From Cantharellus purpuraceus (lineage: Eukaryota; Basidiomycota; Agaricomycetes; Cantharellales; Hydnaceae): 64,000 nucleotides of DNA. Positions 39,719 through 51,714 of this stretch are shown one piece after another (the stretch's first letter is position 1; every line of letters begins with the position of its first letter). The notes beneath the pieces were generated by a model, which had not been told where the DNA came from, made no database searches, and saw nothing but the letters and a program-made list of their open reading frames with translations. The stretch spans positions 248,001-312,000 of the forward strand of contig JALBUN010000048.1 in assembly GCA_025174535.1 (NCBI GenBank). The letters run 5' to 3'. Both the position numbers and the translations under genes were made by a program.

Positions 39719-41821
39719 ATGGGCCGCAGAAAGATTGAGATTCAGCCAATAACGGTTCGTTCTGCTCGTCGTCGTCGTCGTCCTCGCCCTAGCTAATGCA
39801 AAACAGCACGAGCGGAATCGGAGCGTCACGTTCCTAAAGGTAGGCCCAGCTGGGCGCGGTATTTATAACCTTGGCTTGGCATCGTGCTCTCATATTTCCA
39901 GTATTTATATCTTCGACTTGTAGCGCAAGAATGGTCTCTTCAAGAAGGCATACGAGCTCGGTGTGCTCTGCTCGGTAGACGTGACGGTCATCATTTTCGG
40001 TGCGCAGCTTTTCCCGTCTTTTTCTCGTTGCAACTCACCCCTCTCGCAGAAAAAGCAGGCACCCACAGCGAAAAGCTATACGAGTATTGCTCCACAAACG
40101 ATAGCGATTCACAGGTCACAAAACGGCTAGACGTGTGTCCCTTTCTCTCTCCTCTCCTGCCCTCGTCTGATTCCCGTCCCAGTGGGATGGAGATAGGGAC
40201 AATCGCGGGCCCGCCGACTTTGGAGGCGAGAAGCAGCAGCATCCCGGCCTCCTAGTCCCATCCGCCGGCCAGGACGTGTACGATGACGACGATGGAGACG
40301 GAGACGGCGACGGCGAGAGCGCCGACGACTTGAAGGATGCCAATCGCTCATCCAAGAAGGTCCAGAGTCCGAAAGAGCGCAGGTCCAGCACCAGCGAGGA
40401 GGCATGTCGTTCTTTCAATAGCATTCTCCACCCACTCTGAAACATCACCCCCTCCCCCGCAGATCCCGCGCCACTCGCTTTCACACCCGTCCCTCCCAGC
40501 GCCCATATCCACCTACCTCCCCACATCGACCCTCCCGGTGTCCGATCAGCGACTCTCTTCCCTCAACTCGCCCCACAATACCACCCCCAACCCCTCCCAC
40601 AACCTCTCTGCGCACCCCCATCCCCCCAAACGTCCCCGAAAAGAAAGCCGCGCCGAATATCCTATTCACACCCCGATTCTACCCAATCTTCTAGCCCAAT
40701 CCTCCGCATCCCCGTTTTACCCCCCACAGCCCGGCAACCCGGCTGAAGAGGCCGCTTATCGCGCTCTTTTTGCAAATCTCCCAGGCCCCGGTCTGAGCGG
40801 TCTTCCCCACCCCCCCGGCACCCAGTTCTCATATTCCCCGTCTCAGACCCAGGCCCAGGCGTTCCGTCGGCCTCCCAACGTCCACATCCCCAGCCCCGGC
40901 TCGTACCCGAACGCCAACGCCAACCCGAGCCCGCAGAGCTACCAAGCGCTGCAGTCGTACGCGCAGGCGCAGCAGCAGCAGCACGCACAGCAGTCTCCGC
41001 ACGCTGCCATGTTTGCTTCGTCGGGCCCGAACCCGTTTGCGAGTCTCCTGGCTGCCTCGGCGGGGGCGGGCGGGGGCGCCAGTGTCGCTGCAGGCTCGTC
41101 TTCCGGCGGTTTTGATCTCGAGTGGCCTGTGCATAATCCGGCACCGCCGGAGCGTGCTTCGCCTTCCCAGCAGCAACAGCAACAACAGCAACAACAGCAG
41201 CAGCAGCAACAACAACAGCAGCAGCAGCAGCAGCAGGCCTCGAACCCCGCATTTCAACATGCGCACGCGCACGCGCCGCCGGCCGCCGAACGCGCATCGG
41301 GGGTGCACCAAAACGGCACGCACCGCGGTTCTGTCGCGGGTGCGGGTGTCAGTGCCGGCGTCAGTGCCGGAGCTGGTGCCGGAGCTGGTGCGGGTGTGGG
41401 TGTGGGTGCGGGAGGGCCGGGAGGGCCGGGTGGAGACGAGGGTACGGACGAGGCGACGTCGTGGCTGGAGTATTTGGCGGGGGCGGGGATGCCGGGGTCG
41501 TCGTCGGCTGCGGCTCAGGCTGCACAGGCTGCTGCTGTTGCAGCGTCGTCGCATGTGCGGTCTGGGGGGCAGGGACAAGGGCAGGGACAGGGACAGGGGG
41601 GGTCGGATGCGGGGTCGCCGACGCGGGGTGGTGGTGAGATGCAGGTGGATGGGGAGATGGGGGAGGATCGGTCAGGGGGGGGTATGAGGCGTGGGGGGAG
41701 CGGTGGGGGGACGGGGAGTGAGAGGAGCAGTGAGGGCGGGGGGAATAATAATGAGGGGGAGGGGGAGGGAGGGGGGAGTTCGAGGAAGCGGAAGAGGAAT
41801 GGGGAGGGTGGTGAGCATTGA
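39719..41821 (+). CDS. MADS-box transcription factor, MEF2/Rlm1 type
   Basis: Nuclear DNA-binding regulator; in yeasts Rlm1-type factors act below the cell-wall-integrity MAP kinase. The MADS domain is assembled from three exons: [43 protein letters not shown] then VIIF. A fourth exon gives [12 protein letters not shown], and an Asp-rich exon follows ([16 protein letters not shown]). The next intron, 40402-40462, appears to be GC-AG. The last exon (about 450 residues) is disordered: Pro/His-rich, then a 23-Gln run (41168-41236, CAG/CAA mixed), an Ala/Gly/Val repeat (about 41335-41430), then Gly/Arg/Glu-rich to a basic end ([10 protein letters not shown]). Docking or phosphorylation sites were not assigned. 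The GXGX start at residue 2 places it with MEF2 rather than SRF. Confidence 0.88.
41168..41236 (+). repeat. polyglutamine-coding CAG/CAA tract
   Basis: An in-frame run encodes 23 glutamines inside the MADS-box protein. Codons alternate CAG and CAA irregularly, which usually limits slippage, but length may still vary between strains. Confidence 0.9.
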
Positions 41822-44800
41822 AGGGGGTTCTTCCCCCCCCCTGGACGATGTTCTCTCCTTGCCCGTTGAGCGCGCGATGATTCTTCTATGCGTGCAGCGC
41901 CACATGTGCACTTTTTTTGTTTCTTGTGGCGTAGAAGAGGTATAGCGGTGTCGAATCGCTACACCACAGTACCAGACCCTTTTTTTTTTCTTTCGATGAT
42001 GATGACATATGATACTCGCTTTCCTTCCCTTCCTTCCCTCTCTCTCTCACACGTCACTCTTTTGGATCTTTATCTACTACGTGGTTTCGTCTACGTGCAC
42101 GTGGTTTTTCGCTTTTTGTTTGGGGGGATTTCACTTCAACGGGAAATCTCTTGTGATTGTTAAACGTTTATTCTTTTTTTGTTTTTTGTTTTTTTTTTTG
42201 TTCTAGCAGTGCTGGAATTATACGAGGTGGGGTGGGTGGGGGTGGTTTGGATTATGTGGCCTTTTTGTTTGTTTGTGTTTTTTTCTTGGCACGTAGGGGT
42301 GGGTGGGTGGGTGAAATATACAGTAGTATAGAATATGCATGTTTTATTTGTAATGTTGTTGTTTTATTGTCACTTTTGTGAACGGGCATGGGGTGAGGAT
42401 GGGGCATGGGGGTTTTTGGATTTTGGATTTGGGGAGAGGTGGGGGGGTTTATTATGTATTAGATCGATGATATATGCGTATACATGCCTGTGGATCTTTG
42501 TTTTGGTATTTCTTGTTGTTGAGATAGATTGTTTTTTGGGTTTTTTTGGTTTGTGGTTTTTGAGTTGAGTTGAGTTTGAGTAATTGTGGGGTGTTGTGTG
42601 GAGGGGTCCTGTGAACTGAGCAGCACACCCGGGGGGGGGGAGGATAATAGATGTCAGTAAGTTACGTTCTATTCCGCACGGATCAGCTCAGCTCATAATG
42701 TGTTTAAGAGTGGGTTTGTTTGGTGAAACCGGGTCAATCACCGCGCGCGGGGAAAATGTCCCCCTTCCCCGCTCTCTCTTCGGTTTTGATGCACACCAGC
42801 CCACCTTGCCCCGAGAAAAGTGCCGGGGGGAGGGGAGACACAGGCGCGCACGACTAGTATATATACAGACGTCCCTAAGCCCACAACGCCGCGATGATGA
42901 TGATGATGATGGTGGCTTCCACATCATCCCGGGAACACTTTTGTTCGTTCCGAGTAGAACTCGGGCACCCGCTGATCCTCGTCTGAAATCTGATAGTGAT
43001 TATCTCGCTCTCGCGTCTTCGGCTGTATCAAGTGGTGTTGATGCCCTGAGATTGGGGCTACTCACGCTAGTGGGCAGTTTGGCAGGGCTTCTATGAGAGT
43101 GAAGGCCAGCTTGGCGCCTTTTTTTTTTTTTTTCTTTCTCCACCTCGGAGGACGGATTTTCGGGTCGCGCGATGGAAATCGTTTGCGGAGAGTGTTGGCA
43201 AAAGCCCTCGCTGTATACTGTATTAGAACTTTTGAAAGTTTCACACCAATCCATCATCCTTTTCGCAGTCGCACCCGCGTAGAGGAAAGGGTGCTTTTGC
43301 CTAATATTAGAACCCCTCCGAACATGATGATGATGATGATGTTGCACCCCGACTTTTGGACCCCCGTTTCAGTGACGCCATCAAAAGTCCCGGGATGTCA
43401 CCAATAGTTGGACAGTTTGGCTTGACGGTATGCCCGTGACCTTGGCATGCGCCTCTCGCAGACACCGTCTCGCCATGCTGACTGGTATCATCGTGAATTA
43501 TTGGGATTCGCCCTAATAATATTTACACATGCGTACACAACTCACCGGGTACAGTTAGACGCTAGTGTCACGTGCATATTTCCTCAGTTGTTCAGACCAC
43601 AACTGAGGTATGATTTTCCGTTTATAGTACACAATCAGATACTAATTACTATCTGTAGACTGATTTTTATTCAGGTAATATAATGATGAGTTGTTCAGAC
43701 CACAACTGAGACTGATTTTTATTCAGATCTCAATATGAATATGACTGTTGATTGTTTATCAGAGGCAATCAGATGGGCCGCTTTTGTGACATATATTTCC
43801 TTTCCCGTGCCAGGTCAATGTGTTTTTCTCTTTGACTTTCAAAGCAGAGTCGACTGGCGCTCGTAATCACACCGTAGGTTCAGGCGTGAGTGCCACCTGT
43901 GATGACGCTACCCGGCCCTATATTGGTTTTTTTTATTTATTTATGTGATTAACTAGAACCGCTGGCCCGAGAACGAGGTGCAAAGCAGTAAGCATTAGAG
44001 GTGGGGACTGGAGGAAAAAAAAAACAGGACGATTGTCTCGAGGGAAAAGAGAGCCGGTCTGAAAGCCGATGCGTTTGATTGCATGAGTCTTTGCAATTGA
44101 GAACGATCGACGTTATATAGGATGTTGAAGTAATGAGTGATTCATGGGTGGCGTGCATACGAAGCGAAAAGGATGCGAGTTCCAGCCGGTTCTGTGGTGG
44201 GAGGGTTCCTCTGGCTCTTAAGCAGTTCCCTCAATATAACGCAAGGGGAAAATCTGCGGATTATCCGCCAGGAAGGAAGAGAGGAAGACTGTGGCGCTTA
44301 CGCAAGCATTTCGTTTTGCATCAAAAGACTAACTCGAACTCAAACTAGCAATCAATCAATTGGTGGGTACCTGCATTACAGCATGTTCTGTCCCAGAAAC
44401 TTTGCTACTGCTCTGCGGTAAATATGACATCTTATGCATTGCTGATTAGAGTGATCATAACAAAAAGCGGACTTTGTGTTCTACAATCTTTTGGACACTA
44501 GCACCCGTCGATTACCTTTACCATATAAAGGCAACAATACATCACTTACAGACAAGACGTTTGTGGGATACCTATATGATGACAATATTTCTTACAGACT
44601 TTGAAATGTCATTGGATTCCAGTAACCCCATGTCTGCTCAAGTCCTGACACATGTCTTTCCCCTTATCCTTGCGCCTTACGATTGCAACTCCTTGTTTTC
44701 AACCTGGATGTTTTAAGGAAGATTCCTCACGCACTTGCGGGCTGCTCTTGATTCCGACTGGAAAGGCTGTGTCGATTTACATTCGTTTGCCCTTCATTGA

Positions 44801-45142
44801 ACCACTGAACGAGCTTCACAGTAATTTGGCTGCTATCGTTGAAATATAAATGTTGCACTTACACCAAGCATCAGGCCTTGACTCAATCTTCTGCCTTTAC
44901 CAATGACGAGCTTAAAACTTCTGATCTCGCGAGTTGAAGCTGGGGCATCCGTCCAATAAACATGACCCCTTGGGTTTGCGAAGACAGGTTACAATGCCAT
45001 TAGTCCTGTTCTAATAGGTACATGCAAATGGGTACGGCTGGAATTTACGACTTTTAAATAAGGAGACAGATACAACAAAGAAGATACACTATGCAAGATT
45101 TCAAAGCATATACCGATACATAGTCTACGTGAAGATCGCTGA
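41822..45142. other. 3.3-kb region without supported genes
   Basis: It begins with the MADS 3' UTR, strongly G+T-rich on the plus strand at 42160-42640 with G-quadruplex motifs. A mononucleotide T run (about 43121-43136) and two GATG microsatellites (about 42893 and 43323) follow. GTTGTTCAGACCACAACTGA occurs at 43587 and 43690, each followed at different distances by ACTGATTTTTATTCAG. No coding frame is convincing. Confidence 0.5.
42296..42311 (+). promoter_or_regulatory. canonical G-quadruplex motif with single-T loops
   Basis: GGGGTGGGTGGGTGGG. Four G-tracts separated by one T each fit the most stable class of intramolecular quadruplex. A similar, slightly imperfect run lies about 60 bp upstream (42227-42246). 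Both would be in the sense-strand RNA if the MADS 3' UTR extends this far. Confidence 0.7.
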
Positions 45143-46504
45143 TCATATTTGTTGAATGTTCAGATGATCGATCGGAGATATACTCCTGCGGATTTCGTGT
45201 TGCAGCGGAATACAGCACTCGTCATCATCCCATAGGACAAGCATGGCTGCGTGCGCGGCGCTTGCGTCGCCGTATTGCTCGAGCCACCACCCATGGGTCC
45301 GAACGTCCGAAGGCAAGGGTGACCAGCCGTAGATTTCCTCGGTGTCATCGAGGCTAGGCGCACGGTATTTCCAACGGATAGTATCCATAATGACCTGCGT
45401 TAGATGACAGGCAGTGGCTTTCAGGGTGTGGAGTGCCGCGAAATGTGAGTACAAAAATGGATCTGTCGAGCGTGCGTAACGGGAGAGAAGTAGCTCGAGA
45501 GAACACAGGGAAGACAGGGAGGACAAATCCTCCAAGAGATCGGGTGTAAATTTCTAGTGAGCGTTCGAGTGAGTGATGGGTTACATTCAGAGGAGGGAAT
45601 TACATACGTGTGCGCGTTTGCTAACAAAAAAGTTGAAGAAAACATGTGTGAGGTACGGGAGCATCCGCGCTGTCATTCTGAGAGCCTGCGATGCCACATT
45701 TGTGTCTCTACCCGTGAGATTGAAATGAATGGACTGTATGGGGCCGCGAGACCGTCGGAGGAATGGGAGCAAGCATTGGAGCGCTTGATACTGCATGTGT
45801 GTGGGCGACGCCACGTATCGGACAGGCCTCCCCGCTGCCAACTGAAAGGCCTTATATCCAGACGAGAGCTCCAACTGCTCGAGACGAGGCAGGAATTGTT
45901 TCAACCACCATTCTGGCTCACCCTCGCCAACCGAGTCCCATGCGATGATACCATACTCAAGAAGATGTGTTTCAAAATGCTGGGAAAACATCTCTGACAT
46001 GGTTAGTCTGAGTTTAACAACAAGCTTTGTTTGTATGAGAGCCTCGACAAGGAGGAGCGACAACGCGGGATCTGTTGACCAAAGGTGGAGGTCAAGATGA
46101 CGAACAATGTTAGAGAGAGTGCCGTCAAGACTGGAAGACAAGGCCTGAAGACATACGGAAACCCGTTTGGGTTTCCAATCGGGATGTTCTATAATCGTAT
46201 ACAAAAGTTTGGTCGTAACGGCTCGCCATTGTCTGTTGACGGGTGCGATGGTAGCAAGAGTAGTCATAGGGAGGAATTCACATATTTTGACGAGAAGTTC
46301 GATTGGAAGCGACTCCATAAGAGATTCCGATAGGGTTAGGGGTGAGGAATTGGATGGAGAAAACGGCACCGCACATCCAACCCTCGTCACGAGCCTCGAG
46401 GCATGGTTCAAATCCCGACGCCACTGACGTAATCTGAGAATCTCAATTGCAATGAACTCCAAACGACCTCGCAGTTCGAGTCTGTCGTCGTCGCAGTCTT
46501 CCAC
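45143..46504 (-). CDS. F-box protein, unknown substrate
   Basis: The F-box is MESLPIELLVKICEFLPM then VNRQWRAVTTKLLY, so the product should dock on Skp1 in an SCF ligase. C-terminal to it are about 300 residues with leucine-rich spacing (HLDLHLWSTDPALSLLLVEA, RLEQLELSSG, SLCSLELLLSRYA) of the kind seen in basidiomycete F-box/LRR-like proteins. One intron of about 55 nt (about 45553-45607) joins the exons. It ends LNIQQI at 45143. The start is uncertain: the Met at 46504 gives an extra charged N-terminus but would overlap the divergent ZNF511-like coding region by 53 nt. The Met at 46317 starts right at the F-box. Confidence 0.72.
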
Positions 46505-47599
46505 GTCGCCACCGGAGTCTCCCTCAATAAAGCTCTACAAAGCCGTTCCAGACGGCCTCTACACTTCCCGTACCTGCACACTTCCGCCAACATGTTCGAA
46601 TCCTTATAAACCTACTCGGCTATCATCGACACATGATATCGAAGAACACTATGCAAAGTATCACACTCACGTATGCGAGCATGGGCATTGTAGATGTGTT
46701 TTTCCAGATGCTAGGTTACTTGAACTGGTGGGTCCATTTTGAACTAGTTCCACTCATGTTGAACGCCCATTTTCTATTGTTACTGCATAGCACATTTGTG
46801 AGTGTCATGACCCGATTGCAGCTCTGAAGAAGGACCGGGGTGAGAAGATCGTGGGTTCATTGTCATTTCTTGGTCATGTGATTGACCTGATTCACTTTAT
46901 CAGTTTGCGTGTTATCTTTCGACTTGTTCTCGGCTCTTTATGACCCCCAAAGGGCGCCGACTTCATCTCATCCAATCGCATGGCTATCCCAAGCAGTTCT
47001 TCTTTGCAGTCACAAATAAGGGAATCGGTGGGTTGTTACGTAAATGGGGCCAAGGCGCAAGTCTCTACCGTAGCGATTGGAAATCACGTGTCCAGGATCA
47101 CGAAATGAGAAGCCAGACCGAAAGCGGGGATGAGAGTGAAATTGGGAGTGAGATAGAAATTGAAGATGATGGCCAAGGTAATGTTAACCAGAAGCAAAGG
47201 CCACCACACATACCCGGTAATAGGAATGACGACCTGGATAATGTTAGGAAAAATCGCACATTGCCAAGTACTGTCCATTCTCCGTCTTCTACTCATCCAC
47301 ACGCGGATGGTAACCCAGAATCTGACATTCTCGTAAACGCCATGTCTTCTTTGACCCTCGTCCCAGATGTAATTCGATTTGGACGTGGAGGGAAAAAGGG
47401 TGGGTTTGTGCACTCGCACACCAAGTCAGTACAAAGGGACAAGAGCGTACGTCCCGAGACAGTGCCAGAAGACAGGGACGAGAATGTGGGTGACCACAAG
47501 TGTTCCAAAAGACGTGGTGGAAGGAGACGCAGGCAACGTAAGGCGAGCGAAGGGCCGAGCAACACGAGCGGGGATCCCGATGATACTGCTCCTATATAA
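46452..47599 (+). CDS. ZNF511-like C2H2 zinc-finger protein
   Basis: Conserved eukaryotic C2H2 protein related to human ZNF511. From the Met at 46452: a Ser-rich lead, then CTLPPTCSNPYKPTRLSST and HYAKYH, CEHGHCRCVFPDARLLEL joined by a 68-nt intron to HICECHDPIAAL, and after a second intron FACYLSTCSRLFMTPKGRRL with H-x4-H (HLIQSH), then GYPKQFFFAVTNKGIGGLLR. The C-terminal half is low complexity with an acidic stretch (ESEIGSEIEIEDD) and a basic end (KRRGGRRRRQRK) likely acting as a nuclear signal. All metal ligands are present. The biochemical role of the family is poorly known. Confidence 0.83.
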
Positions 47600-47949
47600 A
47601 GCCCGTTCAAATTTGTTCAGTGAGCGCCTTTATTGTACTACATGAAGAGAGCTTTCAATTTGCCTGGAAGCAATGTAACTCATGGGGCTCAAGTCGGCTT
47701 GCGGTTCGTGTGTGAGAAGAACTGGAATCTTTGGCTGCATGATGAAGAACAAGTGAGATCTCTGGTTTGAAAGCCAGTAACTCGCGGATTCGGTTAACTA
47801 GAACAGCGTATATGATGAAGAATTGCAATGCTGCTGGCTTTCTGGATCAGCAAGAGCCCAGATATGATATGGATTCCTTCAGTATGCTACAGTTCTCTCT
47901 GGGAGACATCCAGCAACTCATATATTCGGTCGTGTAGAGCTGAGATTTC
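47600..47949. other. convergent 3' region
   Basis: 350 bp between the ZNF511-like and DUF6535 gene ends, no feature seen. Confidence 0.5.
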
Positions 47950-50690
47950 TCAACGCTCAAACGAGCTCTCTTCTTGCGTGTGTTGAGCATCTCCCTGTTT
48001 CTGTTGTTGCCTTTCCTCATCAAGTTGATCGCACACCTGTCGGACCAGCGTGATTAGTTCCTCGCTGTTCCCTACTCTCCTGGCAAAGGCAACCAGAGAT
48101 GGAAGAGCTGCAAGACACTCCGTAGTAGAAGGCTTCCACCAAACAGCGGTAGCCTTCCCTCCAAAGAACTCAAGATGGAACATGTACTGCCAGGCTCGCA
48201 TGATAAGTAGCCAACTTGGAAAGTCCTGAACTGCGCGAAAGAAGGGATGTTCTTCGCCCGCAGCATCAATGGCCGCAAGAATTTGTGCTGCAAGTACAGC
48301 ATATAAGCCGATGTCATCATCTCTCTGATATAGCAGTGTCAGCGATCACAAGACAGTTATCGAAATGGCCGTTCTGATGAAGTTGAGGTTGCCAAGTGGG
48401 TTCTTGGGAAAGGATGCTGAGACATTTGAGGTAGGGCAAATGTTGAAACTGAGAGAAGAAAGAAATATCCTTGAATGAGTTGCGCCCGAGCGGGGGCTCC
48501 TGCGTAGCATCCGATAGAACCGCGAAAGCAAGTGCTTTTGAGAAGTCTTCACGGAACGATTCGTCGTCCCGACCCATTGAAGTTACTACCGACTGAATTG
48601 CAAGAGCTGCATGCAGGGCTGCAGGGTGGCCCATGAAACGGATTGTCGTCTCAGTGTAGCGGCGCGTCCCTGTTCGGGGTGCTCAGAGAACCACCCAGTC
48701 ACTCTAACAACCAAAAAGAGTCCCTGATCAGGTCAGAATTTGTGCCCTCGCAAATCTGCAGATGGAAATCCACCAGCAGGTCAAACTGTGCCGGGGTGCA
48801 CGGGAGAAGTCTGCGTGGGTCCCAAAACGGGCCAAAGGTAAGGGTACGAATGAGGATGGCAACACTGTTCGATCGGACTTGATCTTCGCCTGTTGTGCCT
48901 GGATGTTGTTCGAGCAGGTGGAAACAGAATTTGAGAGCCTGCTTGGACGAGCGAAGATCAAAATCGCCCATGCTCTTATTCATGTCTTGAAGTAATGAGT
49001 GAATCAGCTTCAATGCATTCTGGTGCCAGATAGGAGAGGGAATATCATGGACCAGAACGCGTAGCGTGCGATCCATCACTGAAAGCTCTATCAGGGCTTT
49101 ACTGTATAATAAGGTCAGTGACCCATGCACTTGTGGCTTGCAAGTATCATCTTACCTCTTGTCAAGCCTGGCCAAATGTCGTCGATCTGTTTGCATGCCA
49201 ATTAGCATGCCTGTTAGCAAGGGACAGTCCGCCACCAGACGAGCAGGGGACTTGGAGTCAAGGCAAACGCCAATAAAGTCAATCACAAAGGCGACAATTT
49301 TGCGCGACAGTCATCCTTGTGCAGATGGTACGTGAATATGTGTCCCATCCACAAGCGATCGGATAATGGGAGAGGAATAGGAATATATGGCACCGTCTGT
49401 ATAGATATGGAATGTGTTATCCCGGTCTCGCTCAACAAAAACGTGGCAGTGCGCTTTCAAGCACGCAACCGCCCGTGTTTGTGCGAGGGGAATAATCTGC
49501 CGGGTGGGATCAAAGCACGCATATAAATGGCTTCTTAATCGGTCCAGTACATCAGTTACGTCGTACTTGGCTGGCCATTCAATCTCTGGTACCATTCTTG
49601 CAGCAGCAGCAGTAATTTCACTGTCTGTAGATGTCTCGAGAATCCACTGGACCGCACTGGATTGGACTGCGTATAGTGGAGCTAAATCATATGATCCCAA
49701 AGAACTCAAATCAACTCTTCTGGAGATGTTGTCTGTTCTCCGGCTGCTTCTGGGTCGTTGGTGAACGATCGGACTGTATGCCATGCAGCCGAGGGTGTTT
49801 TTGATAGACATGCCACACAGTGCGTAATCAATTTGACGATCAGATCCTTCTGCAGTGTGAAAAACATGTCTTAAGGACTCGCTAAGGCCATTCAGGAACC
49901 CTGCCCAGGTCGTTGGAAGCTCACCCCATTTCCTTTGTACTACCATTCGAAAGGCAGCTGTGTGTCGAAGAACATGCTGAAGCACGGTTCACACAGGCGT
50001 CTGGAATGGACAGTCCGGCGACTTCAACGAAGACACCACGGTGAAGAAGTAGAATATAAGTCCGAATGCTGTTGTTGCTATAATCACACCTGCCACAACA
50101 TGCTGCTGCGTCCACATGTTTTCCCCAAGAGCAATGGCAAAGAACAATAACAAGAGCTGGAGAAAGATCGGAAGAGTAGCGAGGATGATGTCAAAATGCC
50201 AAGCTTCCAGTCCGTCCAGCTTCTGCTGCCTCTGTTGGCAGCGCTCATGCAACGCACCTCGTCCGAAGTGAGACGTCTTGAAATAGCCCAGCCACTGCTT
50301 CCCAAGAACTGCTTCGAATGCAGCCAGAAGACTGCTTGACAAGCTTGTGTACGCAAGCGATTGGATCCATATTGTTGTAGAGCTTGGTCCATTCCAAACG
50401 GGAAGGGCGGCCTCTTGTATAGGGAATGTGGTATTGTCAATTTTGTTAACCAATATCTTTAGAAGGGCGTTGGTCGTATCGCTTGTGTTGGACTCAGGAT
50501 TGACTGCATAGTGACAATGAAGGCTGAGCTGACGGCCGAGAACAGTTATGCCTTTCGATGAACTCATCGTCGTGTTGTTTAGCTACGCGTTCATACTCAG
50601 ACCAGAACCAGGAGGTCGCATCCTTTCCGGTTTGTGGAAAGAAATCTGACTCGTGCAAGGCATCGAGGATTGGAGCGTGGCTTCTGGCCT
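47950..50690 (-). CDS. DUF6535 membrane protein, probably with damaged N-terminus
   Basis: The DUF6535 family is abundant in Agaricomycetes and of unknown function. Visible family blocks are WFWSEYERVAKQHDDEFIE (about 50590-50640), FSAVSSAFIVTMQSILSP (about 50500-50550), WIQSLAYTSLSSSLLAAFEA, LGKQWLGYFKTS, RQQKLDGLEAWHFDIILATL, PIFLQLLLLFFAIAL and the end SLKSPDCPFQTPV, with three to four membrane spans. A long cytosolic alpha-helical region follows, with exons at 49311-49985, 48699-49130, 48317-48634 and 47950-48201. The first two blocks and the third lie in three different frames with no intron room, and the usual LLIFAGL stretch is missing. So either the N-terminus is broken or translation starts at the Met at 50567. 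The upstream start is not found. Confidence 0.6.
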
Positions 50691-50982
50691 GGACGCAAAC
50701 TCGTCAGCATGATCTTACATGTTGCTATCAGGCATCAGGTAGTTGACCAAAGTCACTAAATGACTCCTAAGACAACAAAAACAGAGTGAATTATTATTAT
50801 TTTCTGATAAAAACTTGCATGAACATGTCAGCTTCAATAATATCAAGTTATATTGATAAATACTTTGAAACTTAGGAATGCGCTGGGAAAAGCAGATGAA
50901 CCACCTAGATGCACCATTTTCCAGCTGATTTGTCATGCATTTGTCACATATCTGTCACGTATAGTCATCGTGGCAGATACAC
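50691..50982. other. boundary between genes and repeat block
   Basis: About 290 bp of AT-rich DNA upstream of the DUF6535 gene and left of the first LTR. No feature seen. Confidence 0.4.
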
Positions 50983-51714
50983 TGTATGGGAACCCTTAAA
51001 AAGATCTTGTTTAAAGTCCCAAAACTGTACAATTTCACTTCATGGCCTTAAAATATTAGCATATATGTGCTGCTTTCTCTTGATTCAGGGCCATTCAAAT
51101 ATTCCCTATTTTTTCATATTTTTTCAGGAAATTTCCATGCAGAAATGGGTTCACAAAATTATTGTCCTGCTGGGCGAAGTTTTGGACCCACATGGACCCA
51201 CAAACCTTCGCAGATGTCAGCAGCTTCAAAGTCAGCAGAGTCACCTGATCTACTGACTCATTTTTGATCACATGACTCATTTCAATCTCCAACACTAGTG
51301 TGTACTGCCTTTGCAGAGCATTAGAATCTTGAACTCGTGTGAAGCAGTTGCTAGACTACTTCACACATTGCTGTTACCCGCATCTGAGTGCCACTGGTTG
51401 GATGGTTGGATTCATCCACCTACTTCCTTTAGCCTTTAAGTGCATTCCCCTCTTTTTGGAATATCTGGACCCCTAAGCATCCGTGAACTCTAGACTCTGG
51501 AAGTCTTATTCATTTCTTGCTGCTAAGAAAGATATTACTTTTCTGCATATAGTCTGCATTGACCAATACAAGGGATTGTAACCAAAGTACAAACATTAAA
51601 TTGTTTCTGGAGTTGTGCTGCAGCAGGGTTTGATATTCTTCTCAGCTGTTCATTCACGGAATTGTGGTGATTTAGAGTTTGCCCTAACACCATAATTTTG
51701 CGGGTTCCAAAACA
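50983..51714 (+). mobile_element. LTR family 1, internally deleted copy
   Basis: Starts TGTATGGGAACC and ends GGGTTCCAAAACA like the full-length copy at 55818-57271, but is 732 bp instead of 1454 bp. The middle, including the TGACTC array and TATA, is missing at a junction near 51290-51296 beside the shared word CTAGTGTGTACTGCC. No 5-bp target duplication flanks it. Confidence 0.75.

Noticed and set aside
40662..41687. Long antisense and alternate-frame open frames (211-249 codons) across the MADS-box gene
   Set aside because: They arise because GC-rich and repeat codons lack stops in all frames. Products are Arg/Leu-rich low complexity with no domain, while the sense frame continues a clear MADS domain.
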